A DNA stretch of 64,000 bases, from contig CAAFUS010000005.1 of the NCBI GenBank assembly GCA_900766265.1, positions 1 through 64,000 of the forward strand, given 5' to 3'. This document shows, piece by piece, positions 15,230 through 24,338 of this stretch (position 1 is its first letter; each line of letters begins with the position of its first letter). The position numbers were made by a program, and so were the translations under genes. Below the pieces are notes generated by a model. The model saw only the letters and a program-made list of their open reading frames with translations, was not told where the DNA came from and did not search any database. The DNA is from Pseudomonadaceae bacterium (GTDB lineage: Bacteria > Pseudomonadota > Gammaproteobacteria > Pseudomonadales > Pseudomonadaceae).

Positions 15230-15544
15230 ATGAGCAACGTCGACCAAACCATCCAAGGCATGAAGGCGAAATTCAACTCCAGCGCGGCTGCCGGCCTGGA
15301 CCTGATCTTCCAGTTCAACATCACCGACGCCGACAACTACTACATCGTGGTCAAGGACGGCACCTGCGACATCCAGCAGGGCGATTCCAGCGACGCCAAC
15401 GTCACCCTGATCATGGATAGCGAAACGCTGCAGGGCATCATGACCGGAGAAACCGACGGCATGCAGGCCTTCATGTCGGGCAAGCTGCGCACCGAAGGGG
15501 ACATGATGCTGGCACTGAAGCTGGGCGAGCTGTTCCCCAACTGA
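15230..15544 (+). CDS. SCP2 sterol-carrier-domain protein (104 aa)
   Basis: This is a stand-alone SCP2 domain: GLDLIFQFNITDADNYYIVVKDGTCDI then LIMDSETLQGIMTGETDGMQAFMSGKLRTEGDMMLALKL. Such proteins bind lipids or acyl chains, and in bacteria usually sit near fatty-acid genes, as here (phosphotransferase and SDR genes follow). AAGGAA precedes two close ATGs; the second (15230) has the better spacing. A strong terminator follows. Confidence 0.9.
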   Translation: MSNVDQTIQGMKAKFNSSAAAGLDLIFQFNITDADNYYIVVKDGTCDIQQGDSSDANVTLIMDSETLQGIMTGETDGMQAFMSGKLRTEGDMMLALKLGELFPN

Positions 15545-15570
15545 TGCGGGCGCGCGTTTCGCCGTGACGT

Positions 15571-15601
15571 AAACCGAAGCCCTCTGGCTTCGGTTTTTTT
15601 T
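15571..15601 (+). terminator. Rho-independent terminator
   Basis: The stem ACCGAAGCC/GGCTTCGGT is followed by eight T; it ends the SCP2 transcript. Confidence 0.9.
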
Positions 15602-15742
15602 CGCCTGGCGTCTGCAATCAGGCGCTCTGATCGAAGGGCAACACCCGCGCGGATAATGCCGGGGCCAGGCTTGGCGATACCGGGGCAGCCCATTAGATTA
15701 GTGAATCGTCTCGAGCACTGAACATAATTACAAGGGATAGAC

Positions 15743-16810
15743 ATGGCGCTTACCGACCAGACCAGCGCGATTCGCCAGGGCGAAGAACTGCCTGCGAACG
15801 TGATCGACGCTTACCTCAAGGCACACATCGAGGGCCTCGAGGGTACGCCTCGCATCACCCAGTTTCCCGGCGGGGCGTCCAACCTGACCTACCTGCTCGA
15901 GTACCCCGGTCAGGAGTTCGTCCTGCGGCGGCCGCCGTTCGGCCACAAGGCCAAGTCGGCCCACGACATGGGGCGTGAGTACCGCATCCTCAACCACCTC
16001 AACGCAGGTTTCCCTTACTGCCCGAAAGCCTACGTGCATTGCACCGACGAATCGGTGATCGGCGCCGAGTTCTACGTGATGGAGCGCGTCAAGGGCATTA
16101 TCCTGCGCTCCGAACTGCCGCCGGAGCTGGGCTTCGATGCGGCGCAGACGCGGGCACTTTGCGAGAGCTTCATCGACAAGTTCGTCGAATTGCACAACGT
16201 CGACTACCAGGCGTGCGGCCTGGGAGACCTGGGCAAGCCCGAAGGCTACGTGAAACGCCAGATCGAGGGTTGGATCGACCGCTACGAGCGGGCCGTGACG
16301 CCCGACGCACCGGATTGGGCGCCGGTCAAGGCCTGGCTGAAGGATAAAATGCCCTCCGATCATCCCAAGCCGGCGATCGTCCATAACGACTACCGTTTCG
16401 ACAACGTCATCCTCAGCGCCGAGAATCCGATGCAGATCATCGGCGTGCTCGACTGGGAGCTGACAACGCTTGGCGATCCGCTGATGGACCTGGGCAACAC
16501 CCTCGCCTACTGGATCGAAGCGGACGACCCGCAGCCGATGCAGATGATCCGCCGCCAGCCGAGCCATATGCCCGGCATGCTCACCCGCCAGGGCTTCGCC
16601 GATTACTACGCCAGCCGTGCCGGAATCGAGATTCCCTGCATCGATTTCTACTACGTGTATGGGCTGTTCCGCCTGGCCGGGATCGTCCAGCAGATCTACT
16701 ACCGGTATCACCTCGGCCAGACCCAGGACAAACGCTTCGCCCAGTTCATTCATATGAACAGGTTGCTGGAGCAGAAGGCCCTTCAGGTGATCGGCCAGTC
16801 TTCGCTTTGA
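15743..16810 (+). CDS. APH-fold phosphotransferase, acyl-CoA dehydrogenase-associated type (355 aa)
   Basis: This is an aminoglycoside-phosphotransferase-like kinase. The ATP-binding lysine region is FVLRRPPFG, the catalytic loop HNDYRFDNVIL (H-x-D-x4-N) and the metal motif GVLDWELTTLGDP. This subgroup is homologous to the kinase part of human ACAD10/11, which acts on 4-hydroxy fatty acyl-CoA breakdown, and bacterial members sit beside acyl-CoA and SDR genes, as here. A drug-resistance role is not implied. It is followed 58 bp later by the SDR gene. Confidence 0.85.
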   Translation: MALTDQTSAIRQGEELPANVIDAYLKAHIEGLEGTPRITQFPGGASNLTYLLEYPGQEFVLRRPPFGHKAKSAHDMGREYRILNHLNAGFPYCPKAYVHCTDESVIGAEFYVMERVKGIILRSELPPELGFDAAQTRALCESFIDKFVELHNVDYQACGLGDLGKPEGYVKRQIEGWIDRYERAVTPDAPDWAPVKAWLKDKMPSDHPKPAIVHNDYRFDNVILSAENPMQIIGVLDWELTTLGDPLMDLGNTLAYWIEADDPQPMQMIRRQPSHMPGMLTRQGFADYYASRAGIEIPCIDFYYVYGLFRLAGIVQQIYYRYHLGQTQDKRFAQFIHMNRLLEQKALQVIGQSSL

Positions 16811-16868
16811 CTTCGTACGCCCAACTTCGCGGCGAGCCGCGCCGCTGACCAACAACAAGGAATCCGAC

Positions 16869-17636
16869 ATGCCCAAGACCACCCTTTTCGACCTGGACGG
16901 CAAGATTGCCTTCGTCTCTGGCGCCAGCCGCGGCATCGGCGAGGCCATCGCCAAGCTGCTCGCCCAGCAAGGCGCCCACGTGATCGTTTCCAGCCGCAAG
17001 CTCGACGGTTGCCAGGCGGTGGCCAATGCGATCACCACGGCCGGAGGCAAGGCCACCGCCATCGCCTGCCACATCGGCGAGATGGAGCAGATCCAGTCGG
17101 TCTTCGCGCAGATCCGCGAACAGTTCGGTCGTCTCGATATCCTGGTCAACAACGCGGCGACCAACCCGCAGTTCGGCCATGTACTGGACACCGATCTCTC
17201 GGCCTTCCAGAAAACCATCGATGTGAACATTCGCGGTTATTTCTACATGTCCATCGAGGCCGGCAAGCTGATGCGCGAGCACGGCGGCGGCAGCATCATT
17301 AACGTGGCCTCGATCAACGGCGTCTCGCCCGGTAACTTCCAGGGCATCTACTCCATCACCAAAGGCGCGGTCATCAACATGACCAAAGTATTCGCCAAGG
17401 AGTGCGCCCAGTTCGGCATCCGCTGCAATGCGCTGCTGCCGGGCCTGACCGACACCAAGTTCGCCTCCGCGCTGGTCAAAAACGACGCCATCCGCGAACT
17501 CGCGCTGCAGCAGATCCCCCTGCGCCGTGTGGCCGACCCGGGCGAGATGGCAGGCGCCGTGCTCTACCTGGCCAGCGACGCCTCCAGCTACACCACCGGC
17601 GTTTCGCTGAACGTCGACGGGGGCTATCTGTCCTGA
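16869..17636 (+). CDS. short-chain dehydrogenase/reductase (255 aa)
   Basis: A classical SDR: NAD(P) loop GASRGIG at residues about 18-24, NNAAT, active-site Ser in NVASINGVS, and YSITK (Y-x3-K). The ending GVSLNVDGGYLS is typical. Its position after the phosphotransferase gene suggests a joint role in hydroxy-acyl-CoA oxidation, which is inference. The ribosome site AAGGAA is good. The gene is closed by a bidirectional terminator. Confidence 0.9.
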   Translation: MPKTTLFDLDGKIAFVSGASRGIGEAIAKLLAQQGAHVIVSSRKLDGCQAVANAITTAGGKATAIACHIGEMEQIQSVFAQIREQFGRLDILVNNAATNPQFGHVLDTDLSAFQKTIDVNIRGYFYMSIEAGKLMREHGGGSIINVASINGVSPGNFQGIYSITKGAVINMTKVFAKECAQFGIRCNALLPGLTDTKFASALVKNDAIRELALQQIPLRRVADPGEMAGAVLYLASDASSYTTGVSLNVDGGYLS

Positions 17637-17652
17637 GCCTGTCGCCGCGAAA

Positions 17653-17686
17653 CGAAAAAGGGAGCCTTTGGGCTCCCTTTTTCGTT
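17653..17686. terminator. bidirectional Rho-independent terminator
   Basis: GAAAAAGGGAGCC-TTTG-GGCTCCCTTTTTC is a long stem with A and T runs on both sides, serving the SDR gene and the convergent membrane protein gene. Confidence 0.9.
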
Positions 17687-17694
17687 CGTCCGGG

Positions 17695-18342
17695 TCACCA
17701 GTCCTTGAGCGCCTGGGTCGCCACCGGATTCATCGGCTCCACCATCAGACCGGTCGGGGCCAGGCTCACCTGGAACACCGCCCCGGCTGCGACAGGCATG
17801 TAGTTGACCCGGCGCGCCTCGGAATCGACGAGGTGGAGGTCGCGACCGCTCAGGCGCAGCCAGCGCCAGAAGTCGAGTCCGGCCGGGCTTTCCGAGAGCG
17901 ATACCAGCGCATGCCGCGCCTGTCCCTGCTGCTCGACGGCGAGGTAGCGCCCCGACAGCCTGTCGAGGCGGTAGCCGGGCTCCAGTCCGATCAGATCGGC
18001 CAAGCCCTTCCAGCGCAGGATGCGCATGTCCAGCTGCCAGAGATCCCCTTCCAGCGTCACGCGGCGCTCGTCATTGCCCTGCACCAGTCTGACGTCATAG
18101 CGCTGCGCGCCATCGGCGTTGAACGTCAGCGTCGCCACCGGACCGGCCTCCGGCAAGGGCCGGTAGTTGTGCACGTCATAGGCAATCACCCCGATCAACG
18201 AGCCCAGGGCCAGCACCACGAGCCCGAAAGTACCGCGCAGCCAACCCAGCAGCCACTGACCGCCCAGCAACAGGCGCAACGCCACCAACACCACGATCAA
18301 TGCCAGAAACGCGACGGCTATCGCCAGCCCGAGGTATTGCAT
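17695..18342 (-). CDS. conserved inner-membrane protein, unknown function (215 aa)
   Basis: Two N-terminal membrane helices (LGLAIAVAFLALIVVLVALRLLL and TFGLVVLALGSLIGVIAY) are followed by about 165 residues of periplasmic beta-rich sequence. Pseudomonad genomes often label such genes as efflux-pump related, but no transporter feature is visible, so I do not follow that. It stands alone on the minus strand, 132 bp from the end of nudC. Confidence 0.75.
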   Translation of the reverse strand: MQYLGLAIAVAFLALIVVLVALRLLLGGQWLLGWLRGTFGLVVLALGSLIGVIAYDVHNYRPLPEAGPVATLTFNADGAQRYDVRLVQGNDERRVTLEGDLWQLDMRILRWKGLADLIGLEPGYRLDRLSGRYLAVEQQGQARHALVSLSESPAGLDFWRWLRLSGRDLHLVDSEARRVNYMPVAAGAVFQVSLAPTGLMVEPMNPVATQALKDW

Positions 18343-18474
18343 GAGGATTCATCCTTGCCTATGGAAGGCCTAAATTATCCGTGGCCCGTTGAGCGCCTAC
18401 CGACGACTGCTTGGCACATTGATCATCGAAAGGAACAGCGCGTGAAGGCGATGGGGAGTGGTTCGCAGTCGCGC

Positions 18475-19308
18475 TCAGCGTGGAAGGGTCGGCGGCTCCA
18501 GGCCCAGGCGCGACGCCACGTAGAGATCGATCAGGTATCGCGCAATGGACTGCCGCGCGGGCAGCGCAGGTAGCGCATGGATGGAGAACCAACGCGCGTC
18601 TTCGATTTCCTCGGGCTGCGGCACGATCTCACCGCTGTCGTACTGCGCGTGGAAACCGAGCATCAGCGAGTGTGGGAACGGCCAGCCTTGGCTGCCGATG
18701 TACCTGAGGTCACGAATGGCGACGCCCACTTCCTCGCGCACCTCGCGCTCGACGCACTGCTCGACCGATTCGCCCGGCTCGACGAAACCGGCCAGGGTGC
18801 TGTAGACCCCAGGGGCGAAACGTGGAGAACGCGCCAGCAGCAGTTCATCGCCACGAGTGACCAGCACGATCATGCTTGGCGAAAGGCGCGGATACTGGTG
18901 CAAGCCACAGGCTGGACAATGCATGGCGCGCTCGCCGGTACGCTGTAGCATGGGGCTGCCACAGCTGCCGCAGAAGCGGTGCTGATGCGCCCAGGTACCG
19001 ATCTGCGTGGCGAATCCCAGCATGCGGAACAGGTCTCGGTCACCATCCTGCGACATGAACTGCCTCAGGCCCTGCCAGCGCGCACCGGGGACATCTTCAG
19101 TCTGCGCCAGCTCGAAGAGGAAAACCGGCTCCCCGTCGAAATACCCGAGCCCTTGTTCGCTGACCACGCCCAGGTCGAGTCGGCGCAACCAGTCCCGTGG
19201 GAACAGCACGCCATTGTCGTCGAACAGGAATTGCTGCCGGCTGTGCACCAAAGCCCACCCGCCCGGCTGTGCCAGATCAAGGAGCTCTGGTTGCCAGCGA
19301 AGGCTCAT
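18475..19308 (-). CDS. nudC: NADH pyrophosphatase / NAD-cap decapping Nudix hydrolase NudC (277 aa)
   Basis: A zinc ribbon (CGSCG at about 115-119, CPACG at about 133-137) precedes the Nudix box GFVEPGESVEQCVEREVREEVGV. The downstream NADH-specificity motif reads SQGWPFPHS rather than SQPWPFPxS. The enzyme hydrolyses NAD(H) to NMN(H) and AMP and removes NAD caps from RNA. The ATG overlaps the fimL stop (ATGA), so the two are translationally coupled. The order enoyl-CoA hydratase-fimL-nudC matches P. aeruginosa. Confidence 0.92.
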   Translation of the reverse strand: MSLRWQPELLDLAQPGGWALVHSRQQFLFDDNGVLFPRDWLRRLDLGVVSEQGLGYFDGEPVFLFELAQTEDVPGARWQGLRQFMSQDGDRDLFRMLGFATQIGTWAHQHRFCGSCGSPMLQRTGERAMHCPACGLHQYPRLSPSMIVLVTRGDELLLARSPRFAPGVYSTLAGFVEPGESVEQCVEREVREEVGVAIRDLRYIGSQGWPFPHSLMLGFHAQYDSGEIVPQPEEIEDARWFSIHALPALPARQSIARYLIDLYVASRLGLEPPTLPR

Positions 19309-20990
19309 CAGGCCGCCACCGGGAGACCCAGGGCCCGCACGCTTTCGGCCGTGAGGTCGAGCACGCTTGAACGGCTCTGATCGCGACGTAGCACGGCCCC
19401 GCCTTCGAGGTAGTACTCAAGACTGGTCAATGCGTCGGCGAGCGTCTCGAGCATCTGCTCCGACGGCATCTGCGGGCTGTCGATCATTTCCTTCTGGATG
19501 TATTCAGCGCAGGCGCCAATGAGCTCCGCCGCACGCGCCTGGTCGAGGAACGTCAGTCCGCCACGCACGGCCAGCAGGCTGAACGGCACGTTGGCCAGGT
19601 GGAGCTTGTCGCCGTTAGATTCGAGGTAGGCGGTGATCGCCCGCTTGGCCAGCGCCAGGCCGGCGGTGGCCTCATCCAGCACGACGATACGCGCCTCGGT
19701 CAGTTGGTGGTTGGCGAAGGTCTCGCCTTCCTGGCCGGGCTGCGCGATCTGCGGACGCGCCTCGCGACGCTCGCCACGCTCCAGGCTCGCAACCATGCTT
19801 TCTACATAAAGCACCGCATCGGCAAGCTTCAGCAGCGCGTCGGGCTTGGGCGCTTCGTCATGGCTCCAGGCACTGACGACCTGCAGCTGCGCATGCAGTG
19901 CGTTGGCCGCGGAGGAAAGCCCCACCATGCTCAGGGTCTTCGCCAGCTTGCCGATCAGGGTATGCAGCGAGCCGAAGGCCTCGGCCGGCGCTGTGCCGCG
20001 CTCGACCAGGTCGAGCATGTCTTTGAGGCTGGCCATCTCTTCGCGGATAGCCGAAGACAGGGACTTCATCACCGCTTGTCCGGGACCGGAAAGGCGATGG
20101 TATTCCTCTTCGAGCATGTGGTCGGTGAACGGCAGCGAGGCCAGGCCGAAGACATCGCGCACCTGGCTGACCGTGGGCCCCGAGCTGTCGGCCAGGGCCA
20201 CCAGATAGAGGAGCTCCTTGAGCAGGTTGCGCGGAGCCTCGTAATTGGGGTTGGCGACAACCTGCCTCAGCTCGCGATCGAGTCGGGAAAACAGCTGCTT
20301 GCGCGATTTGCGCGGCAGCAGCTGGCCGTCGAGCTGTGCTTCGAGCGCCGCACTGCTCAGCCAGCACAGCCGACCGCTGGGATGATGGCAGAGCAGCGCG
20401 TCAAGACGGGTCAGCGCACGCCCCATCAGCTTCAGGCTGGCCTGCAGGTTCTGCTCGCGAATGAAGCCCAGCAGGCCGATCTGGTACATGTGGCGCAGCC
20501 GGCGCGCCTCGCTCGCCAGGTTCGCTGGGGCGCTTGGCGCACGATCAACGGCTGGGCGTGGCTGGTCGAGCCGTACGCTAAAGAAGAAGCTTTCCGGCAA
20601 TGGCGGCTGGGCCCCAGCAAGGCGCAGGGCATTGATGGCCGGCAATAGCAGCTCGGGAATTTCCTGGCGGCTGGCATCGACGCTTTCCAGGTAGCGCCCC
20701 AGCACGTAGAGCGCATTGCTCAACGCCGCGAGCTGGGTGTCGCGATCTTCGCCAGCACCGACCGGTATGTCGGTCGCCAGCTGCAGGATTTCCTGCGCCA
20801 GCAGCTCGGCACCGGTGAGCTCGATGAGGTTCAGCGTGCCACGCACCTGATGCAGGCTTTCGACCGCCTGCTGCAGCAGGCTGCCATTGTTGCGATCGAC
20901 GATGAAGTGTTCGAGGCTCTGCTCGGCCTCTTCCATGGTGGTGAACAACTCATCGCGAACGAGACTGAGTGATGTAGCTCCAGTAACCAT
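19308..20990 (-). CDS. fimL: FimL, ChpA-N-terminal-like regulator of twitching motility and cAMP (560 aa)
   Basis: The start ATG 20990 gives MVTGATSLSLVRDELFTTMEEAEQSLEHFIVD, close to the known FimL length of about 556 aa; a longer start would add an unlikely 16 residues. The protein is helical and resembles the histidine-phosphotransfer-like N-terminus of ChpA without a kinase domain (for example LHQVRGTLNLIELTGAELLAQEI). In P. aeruginosa FimL links FimV and PilG to adenylate cyclase CyaB and type IV pili. Gene order (ECH-fimL-nudC) supports orthology. Its presence suggests that this organism has type IV pilus signalling. Confidence 0.88.
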   Translation of the reverse strand: MVTGATSLSLVRDELFTTMEEAEQSLEHFIVDRNNGSLLQQAVESLHQVRGTLNLIELTGAELLAQEILQLATDIPVGAGEDRDTQLAALSNALYVLGRYLESVDASRQEIPELLLPAINALRLAGAQPPLPESFFFSVRLDQPRPAVDRAPSAPANLASEARRLRHMYQIGLLGFIREQNLQASLKLMGRALTRLDALLCHHPSGRLCWLSSAALEAQLDGQLLPRKSRKQLFSRLDRELRQVVANPNYEAPRNLLKELLYLVALADSSGPTVSQVRDVFGLASLPFTDHMLEEEYHRLSGPGQAVMKSLSSAIREEMASLKDMLDLVERGTAPAEAFGSLHTLIGKLAKTLSMVGLSSAANALHAQLQVVSAWSHDEAPKPDALLKLADAVLYVESMVASLERGERREARPQIAQPGQEGETFANHQLTEARIVVLDEATAGLALAKRAITAYLESNGDKLHLANVPFSLLAVRGGLTFLDQARAAELIGACAEYIQKEMIDSPQMPSEQMLETLADALTSLEYYLEGGAVLRRDQSRSSVLDLTAESVRALGLPVAA

Positions 20991-21027
20991 GCCTAGTGCG
21001 CCTCCCGCGCAACGTTCAGGTGGTGCA

Positions 21028-21840
21028 TCAGTCGGCAAAGTCCGGCTTCTGTTTACTCATGTGCGCGGCCATGGCGACCTTCAGATCGTCCGATTGCAGC
21101 ATGGCGGCATTCCAGGTGGCGATGTATTCAAGGCCGTCATCGACGCGGTGATCGCGCATGTAGCGGATCATTTCCTTGGTCCCCCGAATCGCCACAGGGG
21201 ATTTTCCAGCGATTTCACGCGCCAGGGCGAATACGCCCTCGAGCAATGCGGCGGTGTCGGCGTAGGTACGGTTGACCAAGCCGATGGACCTGGCCTCCTC
21301 GCCTTCGATGGTGCGCCCGGTGTAGGCCAGCTCGCGCATCGTGCCGTCGCCGATGATCCGCGGAAGGCGTTGCAGCGTGCCGACGTCCGCCGCCATGCCC
21401 ATGTCTGTCTCGCGGATGGAGAACTGTGCGTCTTGGGTGCAGTAACGCATGTCGCAGGCGGAGATCAGATCGATCGCGCCGCCCAGGCAGTATCCGTGAA
21501 TCGCGGCGATCACCGGCTTGCGGCACAGATCCACGGCGTTGAACGAGGCCTGCAGCGAAAGGATCTTGCGCCGCAGCCGTTCAGCATTACGACCGACATC
21601 TCTGCCCAGCTCGCTGGCCGCCTGGGCCAGCAGCTGCAAATCGATACCTGAAGAGAAGTGCTTGCCCTCGCCGGACAATACGACCACACGCACTTCGTCC
21701 GTCTCGTCTATCCAGCGGAAGATCTCGACGATCTCCGACCAGAAATCGGCGTTCATGGCGTTGACCTTCTCGGGTCGGTTGATCACCACATGGGCGATCT
21801 TGTCGGCCAACTCTATACGGAAGGCTTTGTACTCGATCAC
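21028..21840 (-). CDS. enoyl-CoA hydratase/isomerase family protein (270 aa)
   Basis: A crotonase fold: EKVNAMNADFWSEI, the oxyanion segment GKHFSSGIDLQLL, and the second segment KPVIAAIHGYCLGGAIDLISACDMRY. The GTG start at 21840 is chosen because GAGGAA lies just upstream, whereas the ATG at 21870 lacks a ribosome site. DMGMAADVGTLQRLP contains acidic residues typical of dienoyl-CoA isomerase-like members. It is the first gene of the run leading to fimL and nudC (37-bp gap). Confidence 0.88.
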   Translation of the reverse strand: MIEYKAFRIELADKIAHVVINRPEKVNAMNADFWSEIVEIFRWIDETDEVRVVVLSGEGKHFSSGIDLQLLAQAASELGRDVGRNAERLRRKILSLQASFNAVDLCRKPVIAAIHGYCLGGAIDLISACDMRYCTQDAQFSIRETDMGMAADVGTLQRLPRIIGDGTMRELAYTGRTIEGEEARSIGLVNRTYADTAALLEGVFALAREIAGKSPVAIRGTKEMIRYMRDHRVDDGLEYIATWNAAMLQSDDLKVAMAAHMSKQKPDFAD

Positions 21841-22015
21841 GCTATCTTCCTCGACAGCCAGGCCATTCAATATGCAAGACAGAGGTCTAAACCGCGCAAC
21901 TATAACAAGCGCGAGGGTAATGTCGATGCGGGAGGATGTGAATCAGCCCACGGCATGAGTTAAGAAGTTTTTTGACGTTCCCCGCATAAGTCTCTGATAG
22001 ACGGCAAAAAGAAGC

Positions 22016-24268
22016 TCAGATGCCACGGATGCAATCGACCGTGTAGAGCGCACCCGACGGGTCCGCTTCGTTCTGCAGGCCGTGGACATCTGCATCGAAA
22101 CCGGGAAAGCGTGAGGCGAATGTCTGGGCGAAACGCAGGTACTCGAGTATCGAGCGGCTTTGCGCGGTAAACCGCTCGCCCGGCATGATCAGCGGAATAC
22201 CCGGCGGATAAGGCACCAGCATCACCGCGGCCACCCGTCCTTCCAGCTCGTCGATGGGGACCGCCTCCACCTCACCGCGCACCAGCTTGTCGTAAGCGTC
22301 GGCAGGCTTCATCGCCTGCTCCGGCAGGACGGTGTACATCCTGCGCATGGCACGTGCGGTGGCATTCTCGCGGTAGCAGCCGTGCAGCGCGTCGCAGAGG
22401 TCGCGTAGTCCCATACCCTGGTAGGTCGAGCCGCCGGCCCGGGCCACCGAAGGCAAGGCGTCGCACAAGGGCAGATTGGCATCGTAGTGGCGCTTGAACT
22501 CCAGCAGCTCGGTCAGCAGCGTGCTCCACTTGCCCTTGGTGATGCCCATGGAAAACAGCACGAGCATCGAATACAGCCCGGTCTTCTCCACGACCAGGCC
22601 GCGCTCCCAGAGAAACTTGCTGACCACCGCTGCCGGGATGCCCTTCTCGCCCAGGCCGCCGGATGCGGTCAGTCCGGGGGTGACCAGGGTCACCTTGATC
22701 GGGTCCAGCAACACGTAGTCCTGCGCGATGTCGCCGAAGCCGTGCCAGGGCGCATCAGGCTCGAGCAGCCAGTCGCCGACCTTCACCTCATCGACCCCTT
22801 CGGCCGATTCGGGCTGCCAGATTCCGAACCACCAGTCCCCAGTCGGAAGATTCGCGCCGAGGTTGGCCAGCGCGCGCCGAAAACTCAGGGCCTCGTCGAA
22901 GGTTTCCTGGATCAGCGAACTCCCGGCTGGCCCCTCCATCATCGCGGAGGCGACATCCAGGGACGCCAGGATGCCGTATTGGGGCGAGGTGGAAATGTGC
23001 ATCATGAAGGCTTCGTTGAACCGGTCGCGGTCGAGCTGGCGCGTCTGGCTGTCCAGAACGTGGATCATCGATGCCTGGCTGAAGGCCGCCAGCAACTTGT
23101 GGGTCGAATGGGTGGTGAACACCAGCGGCCCCTGCTCCCGAGTGTCCATTCCGTAGCGACCATCATAGAACTCATGGAAGGCCGCGTAGGCGTACCAAGC
23201 TTCGTCGAAATGCAGCGCCTGTACCGAGTCGCCCAGTGTGCGCTTGATCAGGTTGGCGTTGTAGCAGAGCCCGTCGTAGGTCGAGTTGGTCACCACTGCC
23301 AGGCGGACGTTCGGCTCCCGGCCGCGTGCCAGCGGGTTGGCCTCGATCTTCGCCCGGATGGACTCGCGACTGAACTCGCCGAGCGGGATCGGCCCGATGA
23401 TCCCAAGCTCGTTGCGTGACGGCGTGAGGTACAGAGGTATCGCCCCCGTCATGATGATCGAATGCAGGATCGACTTGTGGCAGTTGCGATCCACCAGCAC
23501 CAGATCGTCGCGGGCGACCATCGAGTGCCAGACGATCTTGTTGGCGGTGGAGGTGCCGTTGATGACGAAGAACGTGTGGTCGGCACCGAAGTTTCGCGCC
23601 GCGCGCTCCTCGGCGGCCGCCAGCGGGCCGGTATGATCCAGCAGCGAACCGAGCTCGGGCACCGAGACCGACAGGTCCGAGCGCAGCGTGTTTTCCCCAA
23701 AGAACTGGTGGAAAGCCTGGCCGACCGGACTCTTGCGAAACGCCACGCCACCGCCGTGCCCCGGGGTGTGCCAGGAATAATTCGACTCGCCGGTGTGCTG
23801 CACCAGCGCACGAAAGAAAGGCGGCAGGAGCCCTTCGAGGTAATTGCGCGCCGCGCGGGCAACCTGACGAGCCAGGAACGGCACCGTGTCCTCGTAGAGA
23901 TAAAGCAGGCCCCGCAGCTCGTTGAGATCGGCCATGGCGTCGGCCGGCGCGTTCTCGATGGTGATCTGCTCGCCAAGGGCGAAGATCGGCAATTTGGGCG
24001 CTCGACGACGGGCGACACGGATCAGTTCGACCACGTCGTGCAGCAGGCGCTGGTTGTCACCGGCGCCTTCGGCGGCGACCAGGATGCAGGCCAATCCGTG
24101 ATGGGTCGAGGCGACGATCCGCCCCTCGGCCGAGCTCACCGTCGGCAGGATGGCAAAGCCATCCTGCTCCAGTTCCGTGGCGATACCACGCACGCGCTCG
24201 CCTGCGACGGTATCGGCCTTGATGTCGCGGTGAACAATGAGGATCGGAAATTTGAGGTCTTTGTACAT
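22016..24268 (-). CDS. ldcA: lysine/ornithine/arginine decarboxylase, LdcA type (750 aa)
   Basis: This is a PLP-dependent fold-type I basic amino-acid decarboxylase. The N-terminal wing/response-regulator-like domain (residues 1-130) precedes the PLP domain, with HTPGHGGGVAF, NGTSTANKIVWH, HFDEAWYAY and the cofactor lysine in TTHSTHKLLAAFSQASM. The C-terminal domain holds VMLVPYPPGIPLIMPGERF. Length and gene order match P. aeruginosa LdcA, a lysine decarboxylase making cadaverine. An arginine- or ornithine-preferring activity is not excluded by sequence alone. The start MYKDLKFPILIVH at 24268 matches the family. Confidence 0.88.
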   Translation of the reverse strand: MYKDLKFPILIVHRDIKADTVAGERVRGIATELEQDGFAILPTVSSAEGRIVASTHHGLACILVAAEGAGDNQRLLHDVVELIRVARRRAPKLPIFALGEQITIENAPADAMADLNELRGLLYLYEDTVPFLARQVARAARNYLEGLLPPFFRALVQHTGESNYSWHTPGHGGGVAFRKSPVGQAFHQFFGENTLRSDLSVSVPELGSLLDHTGPLAAAEERAARNFGADHTFFVINGTSTANKIVWHSMVARDDLVLVDRNCHKSILHSIIMTGAIPLYLTPSRNELGIIGPIPLGEFSRESIRAKIEANPLARGREPNVRLAVVTNSTYDGLCYNANLIKRTLGDSVQALHFDEAWYAYAAFHEFYDGRYGMDTREQGPLVFTTHSTHKLLAAFSQASMIHVLDSQTRQLDRDRFNEAFMMHISTSPQYGILASLDVASAMMEGPAGSSLIQETFDEALSFRRALANLGANLPTGDWWFGIWQPESAEGVDEVKVGDWLLEPDAPWHGFGDIAQDYVLLDPIKVTLVTPGLTASGGLGEKGIPAAVVSKFLWERGLVVEKTGLYSMLVLFSMGITKGKWSTLLTELLEFKRHYDANLPLCDALPSVARAGGSTYQGMGLRDLCDALHGCYRENATARAMRRMYTVLPEQAMKPADAYDKLVRGEVEAVPIDELEGRVAAVMLVPYPPGIPLIMPGERFTAQSRSILEYLRFAQTFASRFPGFDADVHGLQNEADPSGALYTVDCIRGI

Positions 24269-24338
24269 GCGTCGCCCCTGGAGGAATTCTCCTTCAGGGT
24301 AGAGGCTTGCGGGCCGGTGGCAACCCGGCGCCGAAGGG

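Noticed and set aside
15743..16810. Aminoglycoside resistance kinase
   Set aside because: Fold and motifs are shared, but sequence type and neighbours (SCP2, SDR) match the ACAD10/11-related group.
17695..18342. Naming this membrane protein as a cation or multidrug efflux pump
   Set aside because: Only two N-terminal helices are visible and no transporter motif; the label seems inherited annotation.
19599..20648. Long plus-strand frame opposite fimL
   Set aside because: No domain or ribosome site; codon use fits the minus-strand gene.
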